The position numbers were made by a program, and so were the translations under genes. From Blepharisma stoltei (Eukaryota > Ciliophora > Heterotrichea > Heterotrichida > Blepharismidae), in the NCBI GenBank assembly GCA_914767885.1, contig CAJZBQ010000013.1, positions 806,001-870,000 on the forward strand: a stretch of 64,000 bases of DNA, written 5' to 3'. How positions within the stretch are numbered: position 1 is the first letter of the stretch; each line of letters begins with the position of its first letter. The notes under the pieces are model-generated. The model worked only from the letters and a program-made list of their open reading frames with translations. It had not been told where the DNA came from and ran no database searches. Shown piece by piece: positions 1-9,669 of this stretch.

Positions 1-501
1 TAAGATGGTTTCTGCTGATGAAATATCAGTTAGCTGCCCACCATTCTCATCGTTGAGCAAGGTAATTGTTCCATTTTCTACAAGAGCTGTGAATCTTCTA
101 GTCCTATATCCTAAGTTTTTCTCTGATAAATCCACACCGGCTTCTATTGCTTTGGTAAATTCCCCAGATCCATCACAAATAAAAGGTATTGTAGTGTCTA
201 ATTCTTGGGCAAATTCTTTCAAAACAAATGGATCATTTATTGACAACCCAATTACTTCAACACCTTTGTTAGAAAAACTCCCATGAAGTTTTACAAACTG
301 AGGCAAATGATGATTTGTGCAAGTTGGTGTAAAAGCGCCGGGAAAACCTACAAGAACGACTTTTTTGTTTGCAAAAAGTGAGACTGTATCAATGTCTTTT
401 GCGATTGTGTATTTTCTGGCTTCGCCAGAAGTGACTGCAACTTTGAGTCATGGGATGACCTGGTTTGTGTGAAGAAGACGCTTGCAAAGGCTATTCAACA
501 T
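1..501 (-). CDS. Peroxiredoxin-5-like thiol peroxidase (3' end cut by window edge)
   Basis: Reduces hydroperoxides through a peroxidatic cysteine. The protein shows the Prx5 signature PGAFTPTC followed by HLPQFV, then the family stretch VEVIGLSINDPFV and a conserved C-terminal half up to SSAETIL, where the window ends; only the last few residues should be missing. The ATG at 501 is followed by about 30 basic, hydroxylated residues (MLNSLCKRLLHT) that look like a mitochondrial targeting peptide. A UGA in the leader (VIPWLKV) must be read as Trp, the first sign of the UGA=Trp code here. No intron or insertion seen. The family assignment is firm; mitochondrial location is inferred from the leader only. 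Confidence 0.9.
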
Positions 502-580
502 ATTTTATTGAAATTCTGGGATGCAAATTTGATGTTATGGTAAAATTTAGTGAAAACTGAGAAAATTAAGGAAAATAAGC

Positions 581-874
581 TTACAAATGGTCTTTAAAAT
601 ATTTTATGCCTTTGATTTTATCAAGTATTGGAAGGTCTATTTGATTCAGGGTGTATAACTTTGGAAGAATTTTAGGGATTGGTGATGAAGCTTGTGATGA
701 GCATTTTTCGATTGGGTTTTTGAGATTTCCTTTTAGGGATATAGAATTGCTAGCATTTTGTGTGCAAGATAGTATCGGATTGCGAAAAGTTCTTTCTAAT
801 GGCTTACATCCATGCAGAATATGATCACATCTGGCACTTGATATTTTAACTTTTTTATATTCATTTTGGATAAA
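581..874 (-). CDS. Possible small protein gene, 5' end unresolved
   Basis: An open frame of about 97 codons ends in TAA at 581-583. Its composition (Ser/Lys/Pro mixed, stretches such as SISLKGNLKNPIEKCSSQ and YTLNQIDLPILDKI) looks more like coding sequence than the surrounding AT-rich DNA. There is no ATG in the frame, and I found no 15- or 16-nt intron that links it to an upstream ATG. It may be the last exon of a gene with an unusual first intron, a gene broken by an insertion, or chance. No family recognised. Confidence 0.3.
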   Translation of the reverse strand, partial: FIQNEYKKVKISSARCDHILHGCKPLERTFRNPILSCTQNASNSISLKGNLKNPIEKCSSQASSPIPKILPKLYTLNQIDLPILDKIKGIKYFKDHL

Positions 875-1179
875 TTATCTAAAACATAAAATACATTATA
901 ATCTAGCACGCTATTTCATGCAAGGTATAAAATGTTTCAGCATAGGCAATGAGCTTGATTTCGATAAAGATTCTACCCTTCCTTCTTTATCACCAATTTT
1001 CTCTTCTTTTTTTCACTTCACATCACTCTCCAAAAATAAATTTTTTATCGGCGAAATTTGTGACGACCCAGGAAATTTCTTTTTTCCTCTCAAATAAATT
1101 CCCCTCCTACGCTTTTCCAAGTCTTCGTATGCAAAATTATAAAGCCCTGAATGCTCATTTATCATTATTTTATATTAAC
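875..1179. other. Intergenic, nothing recognised
   Basis: AT-rich spacer between the possible small gene and the 3' end of the ligase gene. A plus-strand open frame here is Phe/Ser/Leu-rich and has no coding character. Confidence 0.5.
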
Positions 1180-2094
1180 TTATAATCCAGGGTGTCTTCT
1201 TAAATATGTAGGAAATCTTGGAATCCCATCATTGCTTAGTTCTTGATATTTATAAGTCACAACAGAGCCAATAGGAGGTGGATCTTGCCTTTCTGCGTCA
1301 GAAAACCCTGACCCAATTTTGAATTCTTTTCCATTGTCCATGCGGACTTTTAACGCGCCAAACATTCCTTTAAACTTGCCTTTGCCTTGTTCATGAGCTA
1401 TCACAGTAGCTTCTGCGTCTTTAAAAGACTTGACTTTTAAAAGTGTTGAAGTTCTTCTGCCTTCATACATGCTTTTAGGTTGCCTCAGCATAACACCTTC
1501 ACCTCCCAAAGCTTCAATTTTCGCTGCTTCCTGAGATAAATCTTTTTTTCCTGTGCAAATACGCTGTGGGAGAACTTCTACGTATTGGTTTGTGGTGGCT
1601 GCACCGAATTTTTTTAAATATTCAAGTCTCTCTTCAAATGGAGCGTCTATAGAGGGAGCATCAAAAAGCATGAATTTTACTTTATTTCAGCGAGACATAT
1701 CATTTTTGCCGTTATTAGTGCAGCGCACAATGCTGACACATTCTTGGAAGGCTTTGCGGCCAACCCAGAGCTCACCGTCTAAGCTGACTGTTTTAGGGAG
1801 TCCTTCAACAAAAAAATCAGGCACATCATATGGGTTTCCTTGACGCGAAACAAAAGATTTTCCGTTTCAATAGCAGCGAACACCATCTAGCTTTTCACTG
1901 AGCCACCAACCAGTTGGGTCTTGGTTTTTTAGGGTATTAGCAAGCATGAGAGAGATCACTTCTTCTGGTGGTCCAGAGCCAATTTCATAATCAAAGTCTC
2001 TTGCTCTTTTAGCTGGGAGTTGAGGCTTAGCCGCGTTTTTGGAAGATTTAGAGATCGTTTTTGGGTCTTCAACTTCTTCTATATCTGAATCCAT
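1180..2094 (-). CDS. Small ATP-dependent DNA ligase
   Basis: Predicted 304-residue ATP-dependent DNA ligase, which seals nicks through a lysyl-AMP intermediate. Visible motifs in order: motif I KLDGVR with the nucleotidyl lysine (about residue 68), motif III-like DGELWVGRK, motif IV EGVMLRQP, motif V LLKVKSFKDAEATVI, then an OB-fold tail with KGMFGALKV and SVVTYKYQELS. The acidic, basic N-terminus (DSDIEEVEDP, then PAKRARDF) could hold a nuclear signal. Two UGA codons (after RCY and after MSR) are read as Trp, giving one uninterrupted frame. The short length resembles the minimal bacterial/viral type rather than eukaryotic Lig1/3/4, so it may have been acquired; that origin is inference. Confidence 0.88.
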
Positions 2095-2403
2095 TTTTAT
2101 AAAGCCCCCAAAATTTCATGAAATATATGAGCATTAATATGAAAAAAGAGATTAATTTTATTCATATTTCTATGAATATGCCGCTATGGATTCTGAAGAA
2201 ATAATGAATCTAGCAAGTTTTTTAATTAGCAATTTTTAATTTTTACGAAATGCTATATCTAAAATGATGTGGAATTGAATTAATTTTTTTAATTATTTTA
2301 TAAAATCGGTTTATAAAGCTTCCTTAGATTTATTCTATTAACTCTTCTTATAAAAATAATAATTTTTTAGAGAATAATAATAGTTTATATGATAATTAAA
2401 TTA
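2095..2403. other. Intergenic, nothing recognised
   Basis: AT-rich spacer between the ligase start and the sphingomyelinase stop; both genes are on the minus strand. Only a 17-codon open frame on the plus strand near 2187, considered chance. Confidence 0.5.
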
Positions 2404-4200
2404 CTAAAATTCATATAAATGAATTAAGTATTCCCATGGGCCTTGTGCACTCTCTAAAAGTAGCCCAAAGATATACTTTGAAAATCCAGCTTCTTCGTCA
2501 CATGCGAATACATCATTGAAGACATCATTAGAAAGCCTACAGTAAAGATATTTTTGGCATTTCTTGTCACACTTTTTAGCCTCGAAAGGATATTGAGCAA
2601 GCCAGTTTGCGTAGAATTTTTGGCCAGTTGCTTCATCATCAAGTACCTGGTCAGCTAATGCAGCAAATGATAGAGGTGACATATCTGGCATACTATGCCA
2701 GATTGTACTAATTATTTTATTTTTATGTCGTAATCATAATTTATTAAAAAAATTTAAACCAGCATAATATTGAACCAAATTTAAGCCTTCTTCAAATTAA
2801 ATTGATATATATTCATCCTTGAAATTGAAGACTTCTTCAAATGTGGCGCTTTCAGTGTTTTGGTTAGCTGTATATAAAGGTAGCCTATATTGGTGGATAT
2901 TTACAAGGTGATGTGTCTTTACGTCATACTCATAAAGTCTGAACGATGGGTTTTGGTCTGAATAAGTTCCAAATGAAGGAGCGGCAATGTAAACGCCAGC
3001 TGGATCAGCACCAGGGATCAATGAGTGAACCACAAAGAACTCATCTTGGTGAGTGTGTCCAAAGAATTGTCCTCTGATAGTGTTTTGGAACCTGTTTACA
3101 AGGGTTCTGAAATGTCTTGACCATGTTGAATCAATATATTTATCTCCGTGAGGAATATGCCCTAATATGATAACTGGCTCGTTGTTAGCTTCTGCTTGAT
3201 AAAGTTCAGTTCTCAACCATGCAAGCATTCCTGCAGGATCGGTGTTGTTAGGAATGAGCCATCCGTTCATGTTGTCTCCGAGCTGATTATTAAGTCCAAT
3301 AATCCTGAACCCAGTTGTAGGCTCTAAGGCCGAGTAGTAGCCGTTTTGGGAAAATTGTTGAATTTGATCAGGGCCAAGCCATTCACCCCATAATGAAGTC
3401 AAATTTCCAAGTAAAACTTGCTCATGGCCAGGGTGGAAAAAGTCCATTGGGAAACAATCATGATTCCCAATAATAGGGAACATTGGAACTTGTAAATAAT
3501 CCTTGAACATCTGAGTCAGCTTGATTGTCACATTCATTTCTTTTTCTCTTTCATAAGCCCAAACGTCATGAGGAGGATTGTCACCAGTCCAAACTACGAA
3601 GCTGATAGGAAGGTTCTTGATCTGTTCCAGAAATGCGATTGCTGTCTGTGGAGGTGTGTCGCAGCTTGCGCGAGATCCCCAGTATCCAGCTGTACCGTTA
3701 CCTGATCTGCAACAAAGAGGATAGTTGCAATCTACTTCTGATCCAGGCTGATAGAAAAAGTCAATGTGCATGTCAGTCACCTGTAACACAAAAAATGTTT
3801 CATTACCTGTTTGAGGCCATGGCTGAATTTCTGGCATGTCTTGAAGTACTTCACGCTCGTATTGAGTCAAGTTTTCTAATAAGTATTCTGGATGAGCACA
3901 AGATCCAATTTTTGAACAAACGTAATCAGGGCTAAGGAATTTCGCAATGGTATTTTCTGCATACCCTGGCCCATAAATGTCAACAAGTCCTTTACAAACT
4001 TCATGATGCTCAAAGAGAGAGCAAATCCCTATAAGGATGTCAGCGCCTGAGTCAAGGAATGCTCCACTGCCCACTGCATCTTTAAGAGCTTCAACAATTG
4101 CATGACACTGTAAGCAGTCTGGTTTGCGACGTGCTGTGACTTGCAGGGCTAAGACTGCAAATGCAATGGTTAAAATCATTCGCATTTTATAATTATTCAA
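2404..4200 (-). CDS. Acid sphingomyelinase-like phosphodiesterase, interrupted by a 117-bp IES
   Basis: Secreted or lysosomal phosphodiesterase that cleaves sphingomyelin. Join 4200..2810 and 2692..2404 gives 559 residues. Order: signal peptide (ILTIAFAVLALQVTA), saposin-B domain with paired cysteines (CLQCHAIVEAL ... CSKIGSC), calcineurin-like metallophosphatase with metal motifs DMHIDFF, TGDNPPHD, GNHD, GHIPHGD and GHTHQDEF, then a Cys-rich C-terminal domain. The germline frame stops after DEYISI, but removing 2693..2809 between two TA dinucleotides fuses DEY directly to MPDMSPLSF, matching the family's C-terminal module (CDKKCQKYLYC). Only that choice of TA pair keeps the frame. Family assignment is strong; the excision is inferred from protein continuity. 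Confidence 0.93.
2693..2809. mobile_element. 117-bp TA-bounded internal eliminated sequence in sphingomyelinase gene
   Basis: Insertion between TA at 2691-2692 and TA at 2808-2809. Removing one TA plus the insert restores the sphingomyelinase frame. It has several stop codons in every frame, is AT-rich, and shows no clear long terminal inverted repeats, although its left edge forms a near-palindrome (TGGCATACTATGCCA). I found no second copy in the window, so it looks like a low-copy IES rather than a MITE. Confidence 0.8.
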
Positions 4201-4328
4201 CCGATTTGAAATGGTTAAAAAATCATCAACTTAAGAGTTTATTAATAGGAAAATTTTCGTTCCATTTCTGGAGAGTAAATAATAATAGTGAATAAGAAAA
4301 TTTTAATTCCCAATATTACTAAATCTCA

Positions 4329-4565
4329 TATAGGCAATGCCTTTGAGTAGCGCGCTAGCGCCCGAGGCTTCCCGACGAAGTCTGGGCGGTGGTTTGACCA
4401 GCTGATGTTGGTCAAACCAACATCCAAAATGACAAATTCTTCTCATATAGAAGATTTGTCAAATTGGATGCTGGTTTTTGACCAACATCAGCTGGTCAAA
4501 CCACCGCCCAGACTTCGTCGGGAAGTCTCGGGCGCTTAGCGCACTACTGAAAGGCATTGCCTATA
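4329..4565. mobile_element. Foldback element with about 100-bp inverted arms, TATAGG ends
   Basis: Two nearly identical inverted arms (about 4329-4427 and 4462-4565) start TATAGGCAATGCC and end GGCATTGCCTATA. The core holds a further small hairpin (GACAAAT...ATTTGTC). The arms are clearly more GC-rich than their surroundings. Ends and the flanking TA match the smaller palindromes at 27899 and 19949, suggesting one family of TA-inserting foldback MITEs. It lies between the divergent sphingomyelinase and RING genes. No coding capacity. Confidence 0.75.
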
Positions 4566-4765
4566 TATAAATACAAAGAGACAACATATTTATATTTTTT
4601 GGTTCCGATGAGCAATTAGGCTTCCAATTTTATAAAAAAAACTTAAAAGCTTGATATAAAGATTTTATATTTGATTAAAGATGACCGAATTTTAACTTAA
4701 GAGATTATCATATTTTTAGACATCCGAGACGTCACGTCTTAAAATTTAAAACTTTCCGAATCAAA

Positions 4766-5895
4766 ATGGTAATTTATAATTCAATTAGAATTTGCATAAA
4801 GATAAATATGAGACCTCAGTATAGAGAAAAACCTTCCCCTGAAGAGTGCGAAGAATTAAAAAAGCTTGGTCTTGAAAATGATGATATTAATGAAGCGTTT
4901 ATTCCTTTAGATTTATCCGAAGAAAAAGTCCCATTCACTTGCATCAAAAAAATTCTTGAGTGCCCTCTCTGTGGGCAGATTCTAACTCCCCCCTCCGTGA
5001 GCGAATAAAACCATTGGAAAAATCCCTATTTTTTGCCCAAAAAACTCAAGATAAATTTTTTATGAAAAAAAAATTTGATATATAAGTGATAATTAGTATA
5101 ATGAAGTCTATAGCTAATTCTGTTTAATTTTTTTTAAAATTGCGTTTAAAACATAAATTTTATAAATTAAATTAATATTTACTCCCCCTCCTCCGTGAGT
5201 GAACAAAACCATTAGAAAAATCCCTATTTTTTGCCAAAAAACCCACCCTCCGTGAGTGAACAAAAATTTTTTTAATAGAAAAATTTTTTTATGGAAAAAA
5301 AAAAATTAATATATAAATGATAATTAGTATAATGAAATCTAGAGCTAATTCTGTTTAATTTTTAACGAATTGCTTTTTAAAACATAAATTTTATAAATTA
5401 AAATTAATATTTGCTTTCCAATTTTTGCGAATTAGGATTTTTTTAAATTTCGAAAAAAAAATATTTTTTATAAAATTTATATTTAAAAAAAAAAATCAAA
5501 CCCCCTCCGTGAGTGAACAAAATTTTTTTGTTCACTCACGGAGGGGGGGGGAATTAGGATTATTTAAAATTTCGAAAAAAAAAAATTTTTTCTATAAAAT
5601 TTATATATAAATTTATTTAAAAAAATTAACCCCTCTCCGTGAGCGAACAAGATTTTTTTTTCGCTTATGAGGGAAGGGAGTAAGAGATCCATTGATTTCC
5701 AAGCTGTGTGCTCATATTTTCTGTATGGAATGCATTTTAATGCATTTAAATACAAGCCAAATTAAGGATTGTCCGAAATGCCATGTTCCTTTAGACAACG
5801 AATCAAATTTAGATCCTGCGTATTTTATTGAAAGCATTTTAGCAAAGATTATACAAAGTTCAGAAAATGCAGCAAGAGGAGATTATGATATATAA
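4766..5895 (+). CDS. RING-finger protein (RBBP6/DWNN-like RING), interrupted by a 698-bp IES
   Basis: Join 4766..4985 and 5684..5895 gives up to 143 residues; a start at 4808 (MRPQYREK) is equally possible and sits after AT-rich leader-like sequence. The C3HC4 RING is split by the insertion: CPLCGQIL lies before it and RDPLISKLCAHIFC, MECILMHL and CPKCHVPL after it. Retaining one TAA copy (4983-4985) rebuilds the expected C-x2-C-x12-C-x-H-x2-C-x2-C spacing. The RING resembles the ubiquitin-ligase RING of the RBBP6/MPE1 group, but no DWNN or zinc-knuckle domain is present, so function beyond a likely E3 role is open. Confidence 0.8.
4986..5683. mobile_element. Composite MITE insertion (two CTCCCC-family copies) within RING gene
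   Basis: Bounded by TAA at 4983-4985 and 5681-5683. The outer copy begins CTCCCCCCTCCGTGAGCG and ends GAGGGAAGGGAG. A second copy starts at about 5182 (after TTA) and ends with a G run near 5551, after which outer-copy sequence resumes (AATTAGGATT). About 17 bp of the outer copy seem lost at the inner insertion site. Both are diverged from the young 389-bp copies. Confidence 0.8.
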
Positions 5896-6089
5896 ATAAT
5901 ATTTTTTAAAGAGATCAAAAGCTAGCTGAGAGGTTTGGCTATCAAAAGCGCTTATCTAAAATAGCTTTTTCATTTTCTGCATATATGTTGGCTTTTAGGT
6001 TAATTATGTCTCTATCTTGATTTAATTATTCGTTTTTCAATAAAAAGCATTAGCTTAGCTAAAACAATAGAGATTATTTCTTAATTAAA
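5896..6089. other. Short intergenic spacer
   Basis: AT-rich spacer between two plus-strand genes; nothing recognised. Confidence 0.4.
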
Positions 6090-6410
6090 ATGGTCGACAT
6101 AAAGCTAGATTCGCCTACTAAATATGCAAACCATTTAGAAGAGCTTAGAAATCTCTATTGCGATTTAACAGAAGAAATAAAGAAGGAAGAATCTGAAAAA
6201 CTTGCAATTTTTAAAGAAATGGATATAGTAGCAAATCGTCTTGCACAGATTGAAAGAGAGCTGCAATCAATGGAAACTAATAGCAATAATATTGATGTAA
6301 TAATCAAAGAAATATCTAAAGGCTATACTAAAATAGAAGCCAGCACATATTCTTTATATATGTTAGCAAGTCGACAGTTAAAAATGCTTAAAAGAAAGTT
6401 TCCTCTCTAA
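6090..6410 (+). CDS. SSNA1/DIP13 basal-body coiled-coil protein
   Basis: 106-residue single coiled coil of the length and pattern of SSNA1 (vertebrates) and DIP13 (Chlamydomonas), microtubule-associated fibre-forming proteins of basal bodies and axonemes. Shared features: N-terminal YANHLEELRNLYCDL, heptads through EEIKKEESEKLAIF and ANRLAQIERELQ, an IDVIIKEISKGYTKIEAS segment and a basic end (LKMLKRKF). One frame with no intron. A ciliate is expected to carry this gene for its many cilia. Assignment rests on pattern similarity over the whole length. Confidence 0.8.
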   Translation: MVDIKLDSPTKYANHLEELRNLYCDLTEEIKKEESEKLAIFKEMDIVANRLAQIERELQSMETNSNNIDVIIKEISKGYTKIEASTYSLYMLASRQLKMLKRKFPL

Positions 6411-6798
6411 CAATAATTATATATTTATACTTTTATAGTCTAAAAGATAAAGAAATAATCTTGAGTAAAATAGCTAGAAAATAATTTCAAGAGTCCAATA
6501 AATTCATAATAAAGCTTTGCAAAATTAAATAAATCTAAATTAAAAATTGCATATTTAAAAAAGATAAAAGATATCTATAGGATGAGCATCACTGAAAAAA
6601 TGTTCTATTATTATTAATGTGCATGATAACATAAAATATTTTACTTAGCATGCATTATAATTAAAACAGATCTCCAGATATGAGAATAATTTTTTTAGTT
6701 AAAATGAAATAATATGGATTCTGATATAAAGCTATGTTTGCCATATCATACTACTTCACCGATGATTATTCATAAAATCTGATAAATAATTTAAAATA
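6411..6798. other. Intergenic, nothing recognised
   Basis: AT-rich 388-bp spacer between two plus-strand genes; no open frame, repeat or hairpin that I can support. Confidence 0.5.
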
Positions 6799-7656
6799 AT
6801 GACAACATACCAAAATCCACAGAGTGTTCCGGCTTATCCAAATCCTCAATATCCTACATATCCTACTAATCAGAACCCTTCAAATGGGTATGCAGGAGCC
6901 CAACAATACCAAGCTAATAGAAATTCTCCTATCATTTATATACATCCCAACGAACCAAATCGAGCAGAAAATGCTCAAGAGCCCTCATTCATGAGGACTG
7001 ATAAAAATGAAAGAAAAGACTTTATCAAAAAAGTATATGCTTTGCTAACCATTCAGCTTGCCATAACCACAATTTTTGCAGGAATTACAGTTGCAGTAAA
7101 GCCTTTAAGAGATGGGCTTATATTAACTTATCCTTTATTTTGAGTCTGCATATTTATATCCATTGTTTTGCTAATAGCTTTATTTTGCAGCAGAAGATTA
7201 TCAAAAAAATACCCATATAACTATATAGCACTTTTTATTTTTACACTACTAGAATCTTATATTATAGCGTTTATATGTGCATATTCAGAGCCTCTTGCTG
7301 TGCTTGCTGCAGCAGTAATGACTCTTTCAATTACAGCAGGATTAACAATCTATGCTTGAAAAACAAAAAAAGATTTCACGCTTATGGGAGGATTGATCAC
7401 AGTGCTAATTTTTTCTGTATTTTGGTTTGGGATTTTTATGATTTTCTTGTATAGTACATTTCTTTATTTGATATATGCATTTATTGTTGCTTTGATTTTT
7501 GGGTTCTATATTGTGTACGATACTCAACTAATTGCAGGAGGAAGATATAATGAACTAACATATGATGATTACGTCATTGGGGCGTTGCTATTGTATATAG
7601 ATATTATTGGGCTGTTTTTAATTATTTTGTCACTTTTTGGAAATAAACGTTCGTAG
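6799..7656 (+). CDS. BAX-inhibitor-1 / lifeguard family (TMBIM) membrane protein
   Basis: 285-residue protein with a Pro/Tyr/Asn-rich cytosolic N-terminus (NPQYPTYPTNQNPSNGY) like lifeguard/GRINA proteins, then seven hydrophobic segments from about residue 80. Family hallmarks are RKDFIKKVYALLTIQLAIT before the first helix and VYDTQLIAGG with DDYVIGALLLYIDIIGLF at the end, where the acidic residues form the pH/calcium-sensing site. Two UGA codons (after YPLF and after TIYA) are Trp; without them the gene would look like three fragments. Likely acts in ER/Golgi calcium leak and stress control, from family knowledge. Confidence 0.9.
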
Positions 7657-7765
7657 ATATAACTTTAAGCTCACATGAGCAATTTATAAAGATATTATAT
7701 TATCTTAAAGTCATTTTTAACTAATAAATTGAATTAATTATTGAGGTAAAATCCATAACTATAAA

Positions 7766-7999
7766 ATGGGAATGAGTGCTTGCCAAAAATGCTATAAAGG
7801 GATAGAATTTGAGCTAGAATTAGATAGAAGAGATATTTCAACGTCTAAAATGAGTCAAAATTATGAAAATGATGCTAAGTATAAAAGAGATTCAAGTTCT
7901 GACAGTAAAAGAAGAGAAATAAATCAACCAAAAAATATTCAGAATAAGAAATCTTCATATTCAAATTCTGGAAATGAAGTCCACAACCGCCTGACATAG
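7766..7999 (+). CDS. Small basic Ser/Asn-rich protein, possibly N-myristoylated
   Basis: 77-residue frame beginning MGMSACQKC, which fits an N-terminal myristoylation motif (Gly2) with nearby cysteines suited to palmitoylation. The rest is hydrophilic (Lys/Ser/Asn/Asp) and probably disordered. No family recognised. The ATG follows a short AT-rich leader and the frame ends in TAG just before the convergent gene. Could be a real membrane-tethered small protein; coding status is moderate. Confidence 0.45.
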   Translation: MGMSACQKCYKGIEFELELDRRDISTSKMSQNYENDAKYKRDSSSDSKRREINQPKNIQNKKSSYSNSGNEVHNRLT

Positions 8000-8062
8000 A
8001 TTTAAAATATGTACGAAAACCATAAAGACGAATTAATCATAAATTTCCAATTCAGTTTTTAA

Positions 8063-8269
8063 TTATTGTCTCTTCTTCTTAAGTCCTTCAGGAATTTTAA
8101 CAGGTGGCTTCCATCTTATCACACATATCAAAAGAGCAAAACCTATAATGCTCAAAGCAAAAGAAATAAGCAATGAATAATCTTGTAAAGGCAGCTGTGA
8201 GAGAGTTATTTTAATGCCTGGAGGAAATTGCTCTACTAGAAAAGAGTTTAGTTGAGCAAGTTTATCCAT
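8063..8269 (-). CDS. Small single-pass membrane protein
   Basis: 68 residues: a 30-residue hydrophilic N-terminus, one transmembrane helix (SLLISFALSIIGFALLICVI, about residues 32-51), then a basic tail (RWKPPVKIPEGLKKKRQ). The positive tail after the helix predicts a cytosolic C-terminus. It lies 33 bp downstream of the SKP1 gene on the same strand. No family recognised. Confidence 0.6.
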   Translation of the reverse strand: MDKLAQLNSFLVEQFPPGIKITLSQLPLQDYSLLISFALSIIGFALLICVIRWKPPVKIPEGLKKKRQ

Positions 8270-8302
8270 TTTATATTATAGTTTAGAGAGTTAAGAAGAT
8301 CG

Positions 8303-8824
8303 CTAGCTTTCTATTATTTGATCTGCCCAAGGGAACTTCTTCTTAATTTCATCCATCATTTCCTCATCAAGCTCAGGCTCAATTTCCCATTCTGCTCTAA
8401 TCAGGTCAATATTTTTACCTTGAAACAGAGAAGCAGTAAATGCACATAGTATTTTTACTAAATAATTGATGTCTAAATAATCAGCGATGTCTGCAAATTC
8501 GCATAGCTCTTCAATGCTCAATTTATTTAAAAATGCCCATTCTTCAGCAGTTACAATGTCTTGGAATTTCCGAGTCAGAGGCTGAGAGGGAGGCTCTGGA
8601 AATTGATAGGCAAATATATTGCAATATTTTACTACAAGCTTTATCTGATGCTTTGTGAAAAACGGTATAGGAATTGATCCTTCATGATATTCATTTATAA
8701 TTTCTAATAAAAATTCAGAGCATCTCCCTATTTTAGTCGACACTGGGATCTTCGCTCCTTCAGCTGATATAAAATTGATATTTCCAGCAATGTCTCCGTC
8801 AGATAAAAGAATATCTTGTTCCAT
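8303..8824 (-). CDS. SKP1-like SCF ubiquitin ligase adaptor
   Basis: 173 residues with the SKP1 plan: an N-terminal BTB/POZ-like fold (FISAEGAKIPVSTKIGRCSE), an acidic/Pro linker, and the C-terminal SKP1 dimerisation helices that hold F-box proteins (ADIADYLDINYLVKILCAF; then EEMMDEIKKKFPWADQII in place of the usual NDFTPEEEE...ENxW end). SKP1 links cullin-1 to F-box proteins. It is more diverged than typical SKP1, especially at the C-terminus, so it may be a lineage-specific paralogue. Single exon. Confidence 0.85.
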   Translation of the reverse strand: MEQDILLSDGDIAGNINFISAEGAKIPVSTKIGRCSEFLLEIINEYHEGSIPIPFFTKHQIKLVVKYCNIFAYQFPEPPSQPLTRKFQDIVTAEEWAFLNKLSIEELCEFADIADYLDINYLVKILCAFTASLFQGKNIDLIRAEWEIEPELDEEMMDEIKKKFPWADQIIES

Positions 8825-8835
8825 AATTAAATTTA

Positions 8836-9468
8836 TTAATGGATAAATGCATATTTACTATATGCAGCCGAGTTGAAATTTGGAAACGCAATTTTTAAAT
8901 CTTCCCTTGGCCCGAAAATTTTAATTTCTCTTATGTGAGTGTCTCTTCCATTATGCTGATTTTGTAAAACCATCAGCTGCACGATATGAGTTTTTACAGG
9001 CCTAAAAGCACCTCCTTGCTGCTTGCCCAGTGAAAAATTAAACCAGCCTGTAGGCTCGTCTAAATCTACGGTTTGTACTTCTCATAGGTCAGTCGTAGTA
9101 TTTCCTAAATAAATTGACAGCTTGCTTGGGGTGTAGCTTTCGTCAGATTTAAAATCAACAAAAATACAAAATTCACTCACTGCGATTTTTCTAGGAAAGA
9201 AGACAGTAACAGTGTGAGGCTGGACTCCGTCTGATTGCCAGAAGGTATTTACATTATCATCACGCAGTTGTTCAACTCCGTTTCCAAGCTTAGCAGATGA
9301 TAAGGTCCATATCCCAAGCTTTCCTATTTCCCGGCGATGTGCATTTGCGGATAGCGGGATCCTGGTTTTTGTATAAGGCCTATCAATTGGGAAACCTTCA
9401 AGTTCTGAATGACTAAATAAATCAGTGACATCGGTGAACGGACTTCCTATCGGTGAGAGATAGCTCAT
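8836..9468 (-). CDS. APC10/DOC1 subunit of the anaphase-promoting complex
   Basis: 210-residue DOC-domain protein, the APC/C subunit that co-binds destruction-box substrates. Seen: REIGKLGIWTLSSAKLGNGV, then LRDDNVNTFWQSDGVQPHTV (DOC core), FCIFVDFKSDESYTPSKLSI, and after a UGA-coded Trp (DLWEVQ) the stretch GWFNFSLG, FRPVKTHIVQLMVLQNQHNGRDTHIRE. The usual C-terminal Ile-Arg tail is not present; the protein ends YAFIH. The stop at 8836 lies only 12 bp from the SKP1 start. Both are ubiquitin-ligase parts, but such adjacency is probably coincidence in a eukaryote. Confidence 0.92.
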
Positions 9469-9669
9469 TTTTTCCTAAATATATAAAATAAAAATATATT
9501 TTTTTTATATACTTTTAAATAAGAGGGTTAAGAGTATTTAATAATTATTTTTACAGCAAAAAATTGAATTAATTTCATAAGAATGCCTTTTAATATTTTG
9601 ATTTTTTGGTTACCCCTTTAAACTGTATAAATTTTAATTTGTTCCTTATTGAATTAAAAATTTTAAATT

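Noticed and set aside
5-286. Plus-strand open frame at the window start
   Set aside because: It is antisense to the peroxiredoxin-5 gene, whose motifs are clear on the minus strand.
949-1185. Plus-strand 78-codon open frame
   Set aside because: Phe/Ser/Leu-rich, no coding character, overlaps the ligase stop; likely chance in AT-rich DNA.
2187-2240. 17-codon open frame MDSEEIMNLASFLI...
   Set aside because: Too short and without conserved neighbours to support.
5425-5755. Open frames within the RING-gene insertion and in other MITE copies
   Set aside because: They read MITE terminal repeats and poly-A/T tracts; no conserved protein and frames differ between copies.
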